NCBI GenBank assembly: GCA_964582785.1
Contig: CAZOTT010000091.1
Location: forward strand, 1-12,286
DNA length: 12,286 nt
From: JAMOQA01 sp964582785
Lineage (GTDB): Bacteria; Acidobacteriota; Polarisedimenticolia; J045
Direction of reading: 5' to 3'
The position numbers were made by a program, and so were the translations under genes. Positions 1-6,499 of this stretch are shown piece after piece. Each line of letters opens with the position of its first letter. Within the stretch, counting starts at the first letter, position 1. The notes under the pieces were generated by a model that saw only the letters and a list, made by a program, of their open reading frames with translations, was not told the origin of the DNA and did not search any database.

Positions 1-128
1 CCCGGCAGGGAGCGTCGACCGTGACGACGGTCCTCGCCCTGGTCGCCCTGGTGTTCGCCACGATCAACGTCGTCGGCGGGTTCCTCGTCACCCACCGCAT
101 GCTCGGCATGTTCCGCCGGAAGGGGTGA
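1..128 (+). CDS. pntA: NAD(P) transhydrogenase alpha subunit, membrane part (PntA/PntAb), C-terminal fragment
   Basis: Only the last ~41 codons are inside the window (reading frame begins at base 3, stop TGA at 126-128). The translated end is one hydrophobic helix followed by a short basic tail, with FATINVVGGFLVTHRMLGMF as the recognisable stretch. This closely resembles the end of E. coli PntA (INIFGGF.VTQRMLKMF). The protein would be part of the inner-membrane proton channel of the transhydrogenase, which couples hydride transfer between NADH and NADP+ to proton movement. pntB starts only 4 bp after the stop, as expected for an operon. Whether this is the end of a fused PntA or a separate small PntAb subunit cannot be told because the upstream part is missing. 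Confidence 0.87.
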   Translation, partial: RQGASTVTTVLALVALVFATINVVGGFLVTHRMLGMFRRKG

Positions 129-132
129 GACC

Positions 133-1539
133 GTGGACACGACCTTCGCGATTCCCGTCTCCCTCGTCGACCTGGCCTACCTGGTCGCCTCCGTGCTGTT
201 CATCCTCGGCCTCAAGGGGCTGACCCACCCCCGGACGGCGGTGCGGGGCAACACCCTCGGCGCCCTCGGGATGCTCCTCGCGGCCGCCGTCACCCTGGCG
301 GCGAACGGCCTCCGCTACGAGCTGATCGCGGCGGGGGTGGCGGTGGGAGCCATCCTCGGCGCCGTCGCCGCCCTCAGGGTCGAGATGACGGCGATGCCCC
401 AGATGGTCGCCCTGTTCAACGGCTTCGGCGGGGCGGCGTCCGTTCTCGTCGCCGCGGCGGTCTTCCTCGAGGCGGACCCCGGGAGCCTGGCGGATCTCCA
501 GTTCACCGTCGCCACCGCCGCCTCCGCGCTGATCGGGGCGGTCACCTTCTGGGGCAGCCTCGTGGCGTTCGCCAAGCTGCAGGGCCTGGCCCTGGTTCCC
601 CAGGGGCAGGTCACGTTCCCCGGCCAGAAGCTGGTCAACGGGGCGGTCTTCCTCGCCACCCTGGGCGCCGGCGCGTGGCTGGTCGCCGACCCGGCGAACC
701 CGGCCGCGCTGCCGGTCGTCGCCGGTCTCGGCAGCGTCCTGGGCGTGCTCCTGACGATCCCGATCGGGGGGGCGGACATGCCGGTCGTGATCGCCCTCCT
801 GAACTCCTACTCGGGACTGGCGGCGGCGGCGACCGGGTTCGTGCTCTCGAACAACGTGCTGATCATCTCCGGCACCCTCGTCGGCGCCTCCGGCGTGATC
901 CTCACCCGGATCATGTGCCGGGCGATGAACCGTTCCCTGGCCAACGTGCTGTTCGGGGTCCTCGGGCCCGGGGAGGACACCGCCAGCGCGGACGAGGTGT
1001 ACGGCGGAAGGATCAAGTCGGCGGGGGCCGAGGAGATCGCGATGATCCTCGAGGGGGCCCGGCGGATCGTCATCGTGCCCGGGTACGGCATGGCGGTGGC
1101 CCAGGCCCAGCACGCCGTTCACCAGCTCGCCCAGCGCCTGGAACGGCGGGGAGCGAAGGTCGAGTTCGCCATCCACCCGGTGGCGGGCCGGATGCCCGGC
1201 CACATGAACGTGCTCCTCGCCGAGGCGGACGTTCCCTACGACCAGCTCGTCGAGATGGAGCGGATCAACCCGGAGATGGACCAGGTGGACGTGGCGATCG
1301 TCATCGGCGCCAACGACGTCGTGAACCCCCTCGCCCGCACCGACCCGAAGAGCCCGATCGCCGGGATGCCGATCATCGACGTGGACCGGGCGCGGACGGT
1401 GGTCGTGATCAAGCGGAGCCTCTCCCCGGGGTTCGCCGGGATCCCCAACCCCCTGTTCGCCCTGGACAACACCCTGATGTTCTTCGGGGACGGGAAGCAG
1501 GCGATGCAGGACCTGGTCGCCGCCCTGGACGAGTCCTGA
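133..1539 (+). CDS. pntB: NAD(P) transhydrogenase subunit beta (PntB)
   Basis: This 468-aa protein is close to the usual PntB length (E. coli 462 aa). The start is a GTG preceded by a purine-rich GAAGGGGTGAGA stretch that overlaps the end of the previous gene. Residues ~10-265 are a run of hydrophobic helices (domain II, proton channel). Residues ~285-468 are the cytoplasmic NADP(H)-binding domain III. Family landmarks are all present: GYGMAVAQAQ (317-326), HPVAGRMPGHMNVLLAEA (348-365), GANDVVNPLA (392-401), KRS..PGFAGIPNPLF (427-442) and NTLMFFGDGK (446-455). The membrane part keeps IGGADMPVVIALLNSYSG (211-228). The enzyme would supply NADPH from NADH using the proton gradient. Aligned by eye to E. 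coli PntB, the proton-channel residue His91 corresponds to Asn96 here (VEMTAMPQMVALFNGFGG). Confidence 0.97.
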   Translation: MDTTFAIPVSLVDLAYLVASVLFILGLKGLTHPRTAVRGNTLGALGMLLAAAVTLAANGLRYELIAAGVAVGAILGAVAALRVEMTAMPQMVALFNGFGGAASVLVAAAVFLEADPGSLADLQFTVATAASALIGAVTFWGSLVAFAKLQGLALVPQGQVTFPGQKLVNGAVFLATLGAGAWLVADPANPAALPVVAGLGSVLGVLLTIPIGGADMPVVIALLNSYSGLAAAATGFVLSNNVLIISGTLVGASGVILTRIMCRAMNRSLANVLFGVLGPGEDTASADEVYGGRIKSAGAEEIAMILEGARRIVIVPGYGMAVAQAQHAVHQLAQRLERRGAKVEFAIHPVAGRMPGHMNVLLAEADVPYDQLVEMERINPEMDQVDVAIVIGANDVVNPLARTDPKSPIAGMPIIDVDRARTVVVIKRSLSPGFAGIPNPLFALDNTLMFFGDGKQAMQDLVAALDES

Positions 1540-1575
1540 GGACTGCCGCTTCCCGCCGCCGACCGCCGGGGCGAA

Positions 1576-1604
1576 CCGGCCCCACCGGGGAAACCCGGTG
1601 CCGG
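1576..1604 (+). terminator. GC-rich stem-loop after pntB (possible terminator or attenuator)
   Basis: The core is a perfect 7-bp stem, CACCGGG (1583-1589) and CCCGGTG (1594-1600), closed by a GAAA tetraloop of GNRA type. Outside it CCGG (1576-1579) can pair with CCGG (1601-1604) across a 3-nt bulge. It lies 37 bp after the pntB stop and upstream of the promoter-like region of the next gene. There is no following T-run, so intrinsic termination is not certain; it could also be a 3'-end stabilising or processing structure. Confidence 0.45.
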
Positions 1605-1634
1605 CGGGGGGGCGGCCGGCTCCGGGCCCGGGGG

Positions 1635-1701
1635 TTGCGCCGGTCCGGGGGAAGGATTAACATCAACATCGATTCGGTAAGGCTTACTAACTCCAAAGGA
1701 G
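1635..1701 (+). promoter_or_regulatory. AT-rich promoter/leader of the cysteine-rich protein gene
   Basis: This is the most AT-rich island near the gene in an otherwise ~70% GC window. A candidate promoter is TTGCGC (1635-1640), a 17-bp spacer, and TAACAT (1658-1663). A second -35-like hexamer, TTAACA (1657-1662), has no well spaced -10 partner. The hexamer AACATC is repeated in tandem at 1659-1670. Two short dyads follow: GTAAG-G-CTTAC (1677-1687) and CTCC-AAA-GGAG (1691-1701). The second contains the ribosome binding site AAAGGAG, six bases before the ATG at 1708. The dyads could be a repressor site or an RBS-sequestering hairpin; this is inference. No transcription start is proven. Confidence 0.42.
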
Positions 1702-1707
1702 ATTGAA

Positions 1708-2157
1708 ATGACGCGTCTCGGTTTCGCCATCGCCCTCGTCGCCCTCTTCGGCCTCGTCTTCGCCCCCAGCGCCCTCGCCTGCGGCAAGAACGCCGGCGGC
1801 TGCCCCCTCGCCGACAAGAACATCGAGAAGAAGGTCGAGAACACGAAGCAGGGGGTCCGGGTCACCCTGGCCGTGGGCTGTCCGACCCACGCGGCCAACC
1901 TGGCGAAGGAGATCGCCGCCCAGGAGCCCTGTGACGGCGGCTGCCCCCTTGCCGCCAAGGGTGTCACCCGGACCGTGAAGGCGGACGGCCCGAACGTGGT
2001 CATCGAGCTGGCCGCCAAGGATCCCGCCGGGGTCCGGGCCCTCCAGAAGCAGGTGGCGATGGCCACCTCCGGGAAGGCCGCCCCCTGCCCCGGGTGCGCG
2101 AAGGGGAACTGCCCCCGCCACGCGAAGATGAAGATGATGAAGGGCAAGCAGAGCTGA
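1708..2157 (+). CDS. Exported cysteine-rich protein with two degenerate repeats, function unknown
   Basis: This 149-aa protein has a clear Sec signal peptide: a hydrophobic core at 5-20 and an A-L-A cleavage site before Cys25. The mature part has eight cysteines (25, 32, 58, 75, 79, 127, 130, 135). Two segments of about 45 residues resemble each other: 31-74 and 78-120 both run GGCPLAxK, then a hydrophobic-alternating stretch (GVRVTLAV / NVVIELAA), a Pro, and a short amphipathic helix containing LxK. The C-terminus has PCPGCAKGNCPRH (CxxC-x4-C then His138) and a Lys/Met-rich tail. The start is an ATG with a strong RBS (AAAGGAG). The gene has its own leader and a strong terminator, so it is probably expressed independently of pntAB. 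I do not recognise a named family. Periplasmic metal binding or thiol chemistry is a reasonable guess from the cysteine pattern, but only a guess. Confidence 0.85.
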   Translation: MTRLGFAIALVALFGLVFAPSALACGKNAGGCPLADKNIEKKVENTKQGVRVTLAVGCPTHAANLAKEIAAQEPCDGGCPLAAKGVTRTVKADGPNVVIELAAKDPAGVRALQKQVAMATSGKAAPCPGCAKGNCPRHAKMKMMKGKQS

Positions 2158-2189
2158 GTTCCCTCCTTCGTTCCTCTCGACCAGTCGGG

Positions 2190-2220
2190 GGCGGGTGGTG
2201 GCATGGGGCCGCCACCCGCC
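2190..2220 (+). terminator. Stem-loop terminator of the cysteine-rich protein gene
   Basis: The 13-nt arms at 2190-2202 (GGCGGGTGGTGGC) and 2208-2220 (GCCGCCACCCGCC) pair over their full length with a single G-U wobble around a 5-nt ATGGG loop. This is a very stable hairpin 32 bp after the stop codon. The following bases are CTCCTC rather than a pure T-run, so strength as an intrinsic terminator is inferred from the stem. Confidence 0.65.
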
Positions 2221-2225
2221 CTCCT

Positions 2226-2376
2226 CATGGTGTAGCGAAGCTTTCAGGTGGGCTTCCCGAGCCTGCCGGTCGCGGTCCCGGCGGCACGGTATCGAAGGTC
2301 TTCGAACGATTCCGGAGCCAAGCGGACCCTCGCCTTTCGTGATCCGTTCGCCGCCTGAAAGCTTCGCTACACCATG
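2226..2376. repeat. 151-bp element bounded by perfect 23-bp inverted repeats (MITE/REP-like)
   Basis: The left arm (2226-2248) begins CATGGTGTAGCGAAGCTTTC and ends AGG. The right arm (2354-2376) is its exact reverse complement over all 23 bases, and after one mismatch two more bases also match. The arms enclose 105 bp that encode no convincing protein. The interior contains a smaller perfect dyad, TCGAAG-GT-CTTCGA (2292-2305), and the pair CGAACG (2303-2308) / CGTTCG (2345-2350). The arms are less GC-rich than the surroundings. I see no convincing target-site duplication; only an AT on both sides, inside the palindromic ends, could be one. The element sits between a terminator and the MFS gene, so its right arm lies in the MFS upstream region. 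Confidence 0.8.
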
Positions 2377-2416
2377 GGGGCTAAGATGGCGGCTCCGTTC
2401 CCGGGAGGGATCGCCG

Positions 2417-3691
2417 ATGGACGAGGGCCGCCAGGACGCACCGGTCGGGGGAGGTGTCCCCCGCGCCCGCTGGGGCGCCGTGCTCGCCCTGTCCTGGGGA
2501 CACTTCGTCCACGACGTCTACAGTTCCTTCTTCGCTCCCCTTCTCCCCCTCCTCCAGGAACGGCTCGGCCTTTCCTACACCGCGGCCGGCATCCTGACGA
2601 TCTTCCAGCGGATCCCCTCCTTCGGGAACGTCCTCCTCGGGTGGCTCGCGGACCGGGTGAACCTGCGCTTCCTGCTCGTCCTCGCCCCGACCCTGACCGC
2701 CTGTTCCATGTCCCTGATCGGGATCGCCCCGAGCCGGGAGATCCTCGCCCTGCTGCTCTTCCTCGGCGGGCTCGGCTCCGCGGTCTGGCACGTGCCGGCC
2801 CCGGTCGTCCTCGCCCGGGCCTCGGGCCGCCGGGTGGGGACCGGGATGTCCCTGTTCATGGTCGCGGGCGAGGGGGCCCGGAGCGCGGGACCGCTCCTGG
2901 TCCTCTCCGCCGTCACCCTGTGGGGGCCCGCGGGGATCCCCTACCTGGTCCCGGTGGCGGTGGTCACGTCGCTGCTGCTCATGTTCGCCACCCGGGGCCT
3001 CGGCTCGGACGCGGGGCGGAAGGCCGCGCGGGCGGACCGGGCCCGCCGGCAGGCGGCCGACCCCCACGGCGACCACCGGGAGCCCTGGGGTCCCCTGGTG
3101 CGGATCCTCGTCGACGTCTCGGCGGTGATCATGGGCCGCTCCTTCCTCTCCGCCGCGGCGGGTGTCTTTCTCCCCGCGTTCATCGTCGCCCGGGGCGGGT
3201 CGGTCTGGCTCGGCGGGATCGCCCTGGCGGTGATCCAGGGGGCGGGGGCGGTGGGCGCACTCCTTTCCGGGACGGTCAGCGACCGGTTCGGGCGGCGGCG
3301 GGTCCTGCTCTTCGTCACCGTGGCCTCCCCCCTGGCGATGCTGGCGATGGTGTTCGCCCCGCCCTTCCTGCTCTTCCCCTGCCTCGTGCTCCTCGGCCTC
3401 GTCGCCTTCGCCACGAACCCGGTGCTCCTCGCCCTCGTCCAGGAGCGGGCCGGGAGCCGTCCCGCCCTCGCCAACGGCGTCTACATGACCGTCGGCTTCG
3501 CCGCCCGCTCGGCGGTCGTCGTCCTGGTCGGCTGGATGGGGGACCGCTGGGGCCTGGCCACGTCGTTCGTCGCCAGCGCCCTCCTCTCCTTCTCCGGCGC
3601 CGCCGCCGCCTGGTTTCTTCCCCGCGACGCGGGCCGCCCGGGCGGACCGGCCGCCGGGGGGGACGAGCCCTTCAGTCCCCCACGACCTTGA
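2417..3691 (+). CDS. MFS transporter, fosmidomycin-resistance (Fsr)-like
   Basis: This 424-aa, multi-helix protein is of ordinary MFS size. The ATG at 2417 is chosen because GGGAGGGA lies six bases upstream and the conserved first helix begins soon after; the frame is open further upstream only as read-through of the inverted-repeat element. Helix 1 carries GHFVHDVYSSFFAPLLPLL (28-46). The loop 2-3 motif A is GWLADRVNLR (75-84), and its second-half counterpart is SGTVSDRFGRRR (284-295). HVPAPVVLARASGRRVGTGM (125-144) and the following SLFMVAGEGARSAGPL resemble the helix 4-5 region of Fsr-type drug exporters. A charged cytoplasmic loop (about 196-224) separates the two halves. It probably acts in the inner membrane as a proton-driven exporter; the substrate is unknown. 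The 3' end overlaps the converging YjbQ gene by 20 bp. Confidence 0.9.
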   Translation: MDEGRQDAPVGGGVPRARWGAVLALSWGHFVHDVYSSFFAPLLPLLQERLGLSYTAAGILTIFQRIPSFGNVLLGWLADRVNLRFLLVLAPTLTACSMSLIGIAPSREILALLLFLGGLGSAVWHVPAPVVLARASGRRVGTGMSLFMVAGEGARSAGPLLVLSAVTLWGPAGIPYLVPVAVVTSLLLMFATRGLGSDAGRKAARADRARRQAADPHGDHREPWGPLVRILVDVSAVIMGRSFLSAAAGVFLPAFIVARGGSVWLGGIALAVIQGAGAVGALLSGTVSDRFGRRRVLLFVTVASPLAMLAMVFAPPFLLFPCLVLLGLVAFATNPVLLALVQERAGSRPALANGVYMTVGFAARSAVVVLVGWMGDRWGLATSFVASALLSFSGAAAAWFLPRDAGRPGGPAAGGDEPFSPPRP

Positions 3692-4091
3692 CCACGACCC
3701 GGCGGTGGTGGGGGGCCCGGCGGTGCTCGAAGAGAAAGACCCCCTGCCAGGTGCCGAGGGAAAGCCGGCCGTCCTCCACCGGCAGGGCCTCGGAGGTCCG
3801 CGTCAGGGCCATGCGGACGTGGGCGGGGGAATCGTCGGGACCCTCGAGGACGTGCCTCCAGCGCGGGTCCCCCTCCGGCACCAGCCGCTCGAGGAACTCC
3901 TCGAGGTCCGCCCGGGCGGTCGGGTCGGCGTTTTCCATCACGACGAGGCTCGCCGAGGTGTGGCGGGTGAACACGAGGGCGATCCCCTCCCGGATGCCCG
4001 ACTCGCGGACGATCCGGGCCACCTCCCCGGTGATCTCGTAGGTTCCCTTGCCCCGGGTCCGGACCTCGAACCCGCCGCCGTGGACGGCCAT
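3672..4091 (-). CDS. yjbQ: YjbQ / UPF0047 family protein
   Basis: This 139-aa protein is of full length for the family (about 130-140 aa). The start ATG at 4091 has AAGGAGGG five bases upstream; a longer open frame exists but lacks a comparable site. Signature stretches are FTRHTSASLVVMENADP (41-57), VPEGDPRWRHVLEGPDDSPAH (71-91) and RLSLGTWQGVFLFEHR (109-124). The conserved His44, Glu53, Asn54, Asp56, His80 and His91 form the presumed active or metal site. Members have been described as able to replace thiamine-phosphate synthase weakly, but the main physiological role is unsettled. It is divergent from the radical SAM gene and convergent with the MFS gene, so it is probably transcribed alone. 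Confidence 0.93.
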   Translation of the reverse strand: MAVHGGGFEVRTRGKGTYEITGEVARIVRESGIREGIALVFTRHTSASLVVMENADPTARADLEEFLERLVPEGDPRWRHVLEGPDDSPAHVRMALTRTSEALPVEDGRLSLGTWQGVFLFEHRRAPHHRRVVVKVVGD

Positions 4092-4160
4092 CGCTGCCCT
4101 CCTTGCCCGCCGGAATGCTACCCTGCTCCCCGGTGAACGTCCCGCCGGGGGGAGGCTCCC
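4092..4160. promoter_or_regulatory. Divergent intergenic region between yjbQ and the radical SAM gene
   Basis: These 69 bp must hold the control signals of both divergent genes. On the - strand TAGCAT (4115-4120) is a plausible -10 for yjbQ, 24 bp upstream of its start; 17 bp further upstream is only a poor -35 (GGGACG). On the + strand there is a clear RBS, GGAGG at 4151-4155, for the GTG at 4161, but no convincing promoter hexamers. Confidence 0.35.
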
Positions 4161-5115
4161 GTGCCCGTCTTCGGACCCGTCCCGTCCCGCCGCCTCGGCC
4201 GCAGCCTCGGGGTGAACAACATCCCCCCCCAAGCACTGCACTTATTCCTGCGTCTACTGCCAGGTCGGCCGCACGCCCCGCCCGGAACTCGAACGGCGGG
4301 AGTTCCAGCCACCGGCGGACCTCGCCCGGGAAGTGATCGACCGGGTGCGGGCGTGCCGCGCGGCCGGGGAACCGCTCGACTGGGTGACCTTCGTCCCGGA
4401 CGGGGAACCGACCCTGGATGTTCACCTCGGCGAGGAGATCCGGGCGATCCGCCCCCATGGCATGCCGGTCGCCGTGATCACCAACGGATCCCTTCTCCAC
4501 CGGGAGGACGTCCGCGCGGAGGTCGGCGAGGCGAACTGGGTCAGCGTCAAGGTCGACGCGGTCGAGCCGCGGGCCTTCCGGCGGGTGAACCGCCCGCACC
4601 CGTCCCTGGACGCGGGGACGGTCCTGCGCGGGATCGAGGCGTTCGCCCGGGAATACCGGGGGACCCTGGTGACGGAGACGATGCTGGTCCGGGACCTGAA
4701 CGACTCGCCGGGCGAAGCGGCGCGGACGGCCGACTTCCTCGCCCGGGTCCGGCCCGCGGTCGCCTACCTCGCGGTGCCGACCCGCCCCCCGGCCGAGGCG
4801 GGGGTGGAGCCACCCCCGGAAGACCGGGTGCTCGCCGCCTTCGCCGCGTTCCGGGAACGGGGCCTGCGGGTCGAGCTCCTCGTCGGGTGGGAGGGGGACG
4901 AGGTGGCGGCCACCGGCGACCCCCGGCGGGACATCCTCGCCGTGACCGCGGTCCACCCCCTGCGGGACGACGCCGCCCGCGCCCTCCTGGCGAAGGCCGG
5001 CGCGGAGGCCCGGCTGCTCGAGGAGATGGCGGCGGCCGGGGAGATCCTGCCGGTGGACTACCGCGGCCACCGCTTCTGGGTGCGGCGATTCCCCGGGATC
5101 CACGGCCGGTCCTGA
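4161..5115 (+). pseudogene. Radical SAM protein (COG0731-like), frame broken by a +1 C in a C8 run
   Basis: The frame opens at a GTG with GGAGG five bases upstream and reads VFGPVPSRRLGRSLGVNNIPP, the typical start of a family of radical SAM proteins related to COG0731. It then meets eight C in a row (4223-4230). Read with seven C, translation continues as KHCTYSCVYCQVGRT: Cys26, Cys30 and Cys33 are the CxxxCxxC ligands of the 4Fe-4S cluster that binds SAM. The rest follows without interruption to the TGA at 5113-5115, including WVTFVPDGEPTLD (the family's second conserved segment). The restored protein is 317 aa, full length. As written, the upstream frame runs on into unrelated codons. The substrate is unknown. 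The break may be an assembly or sequencing error, a phase-variable tract, a +1 frameshift site (CCC-C) or a real mutation. The intact reading on both sides and lack of other damage favour a very recent change or an error. Confidence 0.85.
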
Positions 5116-5139
5116 GAGCACGCCCGTCGGAGCCGCCGG

Positions 5140-5167
5140 GGCCCCGCCCCCGGGCCCGGGGGGGGCC
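5140..5167. terminator. GC-only hairpin between convergent radical SAM and ABC permease genes
   Basis: The 52-bp convergent gap ends in a nearly pure G/C inverted repeat: GGCCCC-G-CCC on the left pairs with GGGGGGGGCC on the right, with a CCGGGCCCGG palindrome at the centre. It directly abuts the permease stop codon, so it can serve transcripts from either side. No T-run is present on either strand, so termination strength is uncertain. Confidence 0.45.
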
Positions 5168-6499
5168 TCAGGGGGCGAGGCGCGCCTGGCGGAGGATCGC
5201 CCGCAGGCCGGGCCGGGAGCCGGTCAGGAGGATGCCCACCCGGAACAGCCGCGCCCCGAACCGCAGGGCGAGCCAGCCGGACAGCGCCAGCAGCGCCATC
5301 GGCCCGGCGATCTCCCACCAGGGGACCCCGGCCGGGTCCATCGCCACCCGGAGCATCAACGACACCGGGGTGGCGAACGGGATCCAGGTCAGCACCCGGG
5401 GCACGACCCCCTGGGGGTCGGCGATGTACGCCCCCATCATCACCATCGGCAGGACCATCAGGATCGTCCAGAGCATCGAGTACTGCTGGCTCTCCTTGAG
5501 GGTGTTGCCGATCGACCCGGTGGCGAGCATCAGCGTCCCGACGAACAGGTAGGCGAGCACGAAGAGGGGCGGGGCGAGGGCGACCACTTCCCACGGGACG
5601 CGGAGCCCCGCCGTGGCCAGGGCCCCGGCGAAGGCCAGCCCGGCGACCACCACCATCCCGAACCAGGCCACCACCTGGATCAGCGCCGCCGCCCCGAGGC
5701 CGAGCAGTTTCCCGGCCAGGATCTCGTCCGGGTTCGCCGAGGAGAGCAGGATCTCGACCAGCCGGTTCTCCTTCTCGGTGGCCACGGCGTGGAGCAGGTA
5801 CCCCGAGCCGCTGAGCACGGAGATCATCAGCAGGACGGCGAAGACGATCGGGACGACAACCTTCGATACCTCCTCGGCCGGCGAGCCCGGGGTGACCTTC
5901 CCTCCCTTGCGCACGACCAGCTCTTCCTCGCCGGCGATCGGGTTCCGGATCCGCTCGGCGATCTTCTCCGGCACCCGGTCGGCGAGGAGCCGGGAGATGA
6001 CGAGCCGCCGCAGCTGGGAACGGGCGCCGTTCAGGCCCGCGATCCCGCCTCCCTCCCCGCGGACGAAGACGACCCTGCCCTTTTCCAGCCAGTCCCCGGG
6101 AAACACGTAGTAGCCGCGGATCTCCCCCGCCGCCAGGGCGGCCTTGGCCGCCTCCTCGTCCGGGTAGGGGCGGAAGATCGCGTTCCCCTGGCGCAGGGCC
6201 GCCTCGAGCTCGTCCTCCTTCCCGGTGGCCCGGGCGATCCGCCGCGCCTCCTCGGGAACCCGCGGCGGCGCCGCCGCCACGTCCCCCTCGAGGTGGAGCA
6301 GGCCGGGCCGGTCGACGACGCCCCACGCCCGGACCTCGTGCTTCTTCTTCTCGATCAGGTAGCCGGGCACGGAGACGATCGCGCCGTAGGCGACCATGAA
6401 CAGGGGCATCCCGAGGGTCATGATCAGCCAGCCCTTCCGCCGGACCGTCGAGAGGAACTCGAAGGTCGCCACGGCCTTCACCTTCCGCCACCGGATCAT
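5168..6499 (-). CDS. ABC-2 type transporter permease (NatB-like)
   Basis: This 443-aa membrane protein starts at an ATG whose first four bases overlap the stop of the ATPase gene (ATGA, 6496-6499), a sign of translational coupling. It has one N-terminal helix (about 25-47), a large extracytoplasmic domain (about 48-210) and then five or so helices (about 214-236, 268-292, 306-328, 343-362, 397-415). This is the NatB / ABC-2 membrane layout. The family hallmark EKENRLVEILLSS (242-254) follows the second helix. Together with the adjacent ATPase it should form an inner-membrane exporter. NatAB exports Na+ in Bacillus, but homologues have other or unknown substrates, so the substrate here is open. 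The same frame stays open far upstream because of high GC; that extension covers other genes and is not real. Confidence 0.92.
   Translation of the reverse strand: MIRWRKVKAVATFEFLSTVRRKGWLIMTLGMPLFMVAYGAIVSVPGYLIEKKKHEVRAWGVVDRPGLLHLEGDVAAAPPRVPEEARRIARATGKEDELEAALRQGNAIFRPYPDEEAAKAALAAGEIRGYYVFPGDWLEKGRVVFVRGEGGGIAGLNGARSQLRRLVISRLLADRVPEKIAERIRNPIAGEEELVVRKGGKVTPGSPAEEVSKVVVPIVFAVLLMISVLSGSGYLLHAVATEKENRLVEILLSSANPDEILAGKLLGLGAAALIQVVAWFGMVVVAGLAFAGALATAGLRVPWEVVALAPPLFVLAYLFVGTLMLATGSIGNTLKESQQYSMLWTILMVLPMVMMGAYIADPQGVVPRVLTWIPFATPVSLMLRVAMDPAGVPWWEIAGPMALLALSGWLALRFGARLFRVGILLTGSRPGLRAILRQARLAP

Noticed and set aside
88..1203. 371-codon - strand frame opposite pntB
   Set aside because: It is the shadow of pntB: His/Asp/Gly/Arg-rich, without motifs, and pntB is supported by many conserved segments.
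1768..1782. Lipoprotein lipobox at Cys25 of the cysteine-rich protein
   Set aside because: The residues before the cysteine are S-A-L-A; position -3 is Ala rather than Leu/Val/Ile, so signal peptidase I cleavage after A-L-A is more likely. A lipoprotein is not fully excluded.
1236..2228. 330-codon - strand frame covering the end of pntB and the cysteine-rich gene
   Set aside because: It crosses two real genes and a terminator, has Ser/Arg/Pro-rich composition and no domain; the + strand reading has a signal peptide, an RBS and repeats.
2195..2416. N-terminal extension of the MFS protein
   Set aside because: It would translate the terminator stem and the inverted-repeat element. The ATG at 2417 has a proper RBS and is followed by the expected first transmembrane helix.
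4236..5552. Continuation of the radical SAM 5' frame downstream of the C8 tract as a separate 463-aa protein
   Set aside because: After the C8 run this frame turns into Arg/Pro/Gly-rich noise and runs antisense into the permease. The conserved radical SAM sequence continues in the neighbouring frame.
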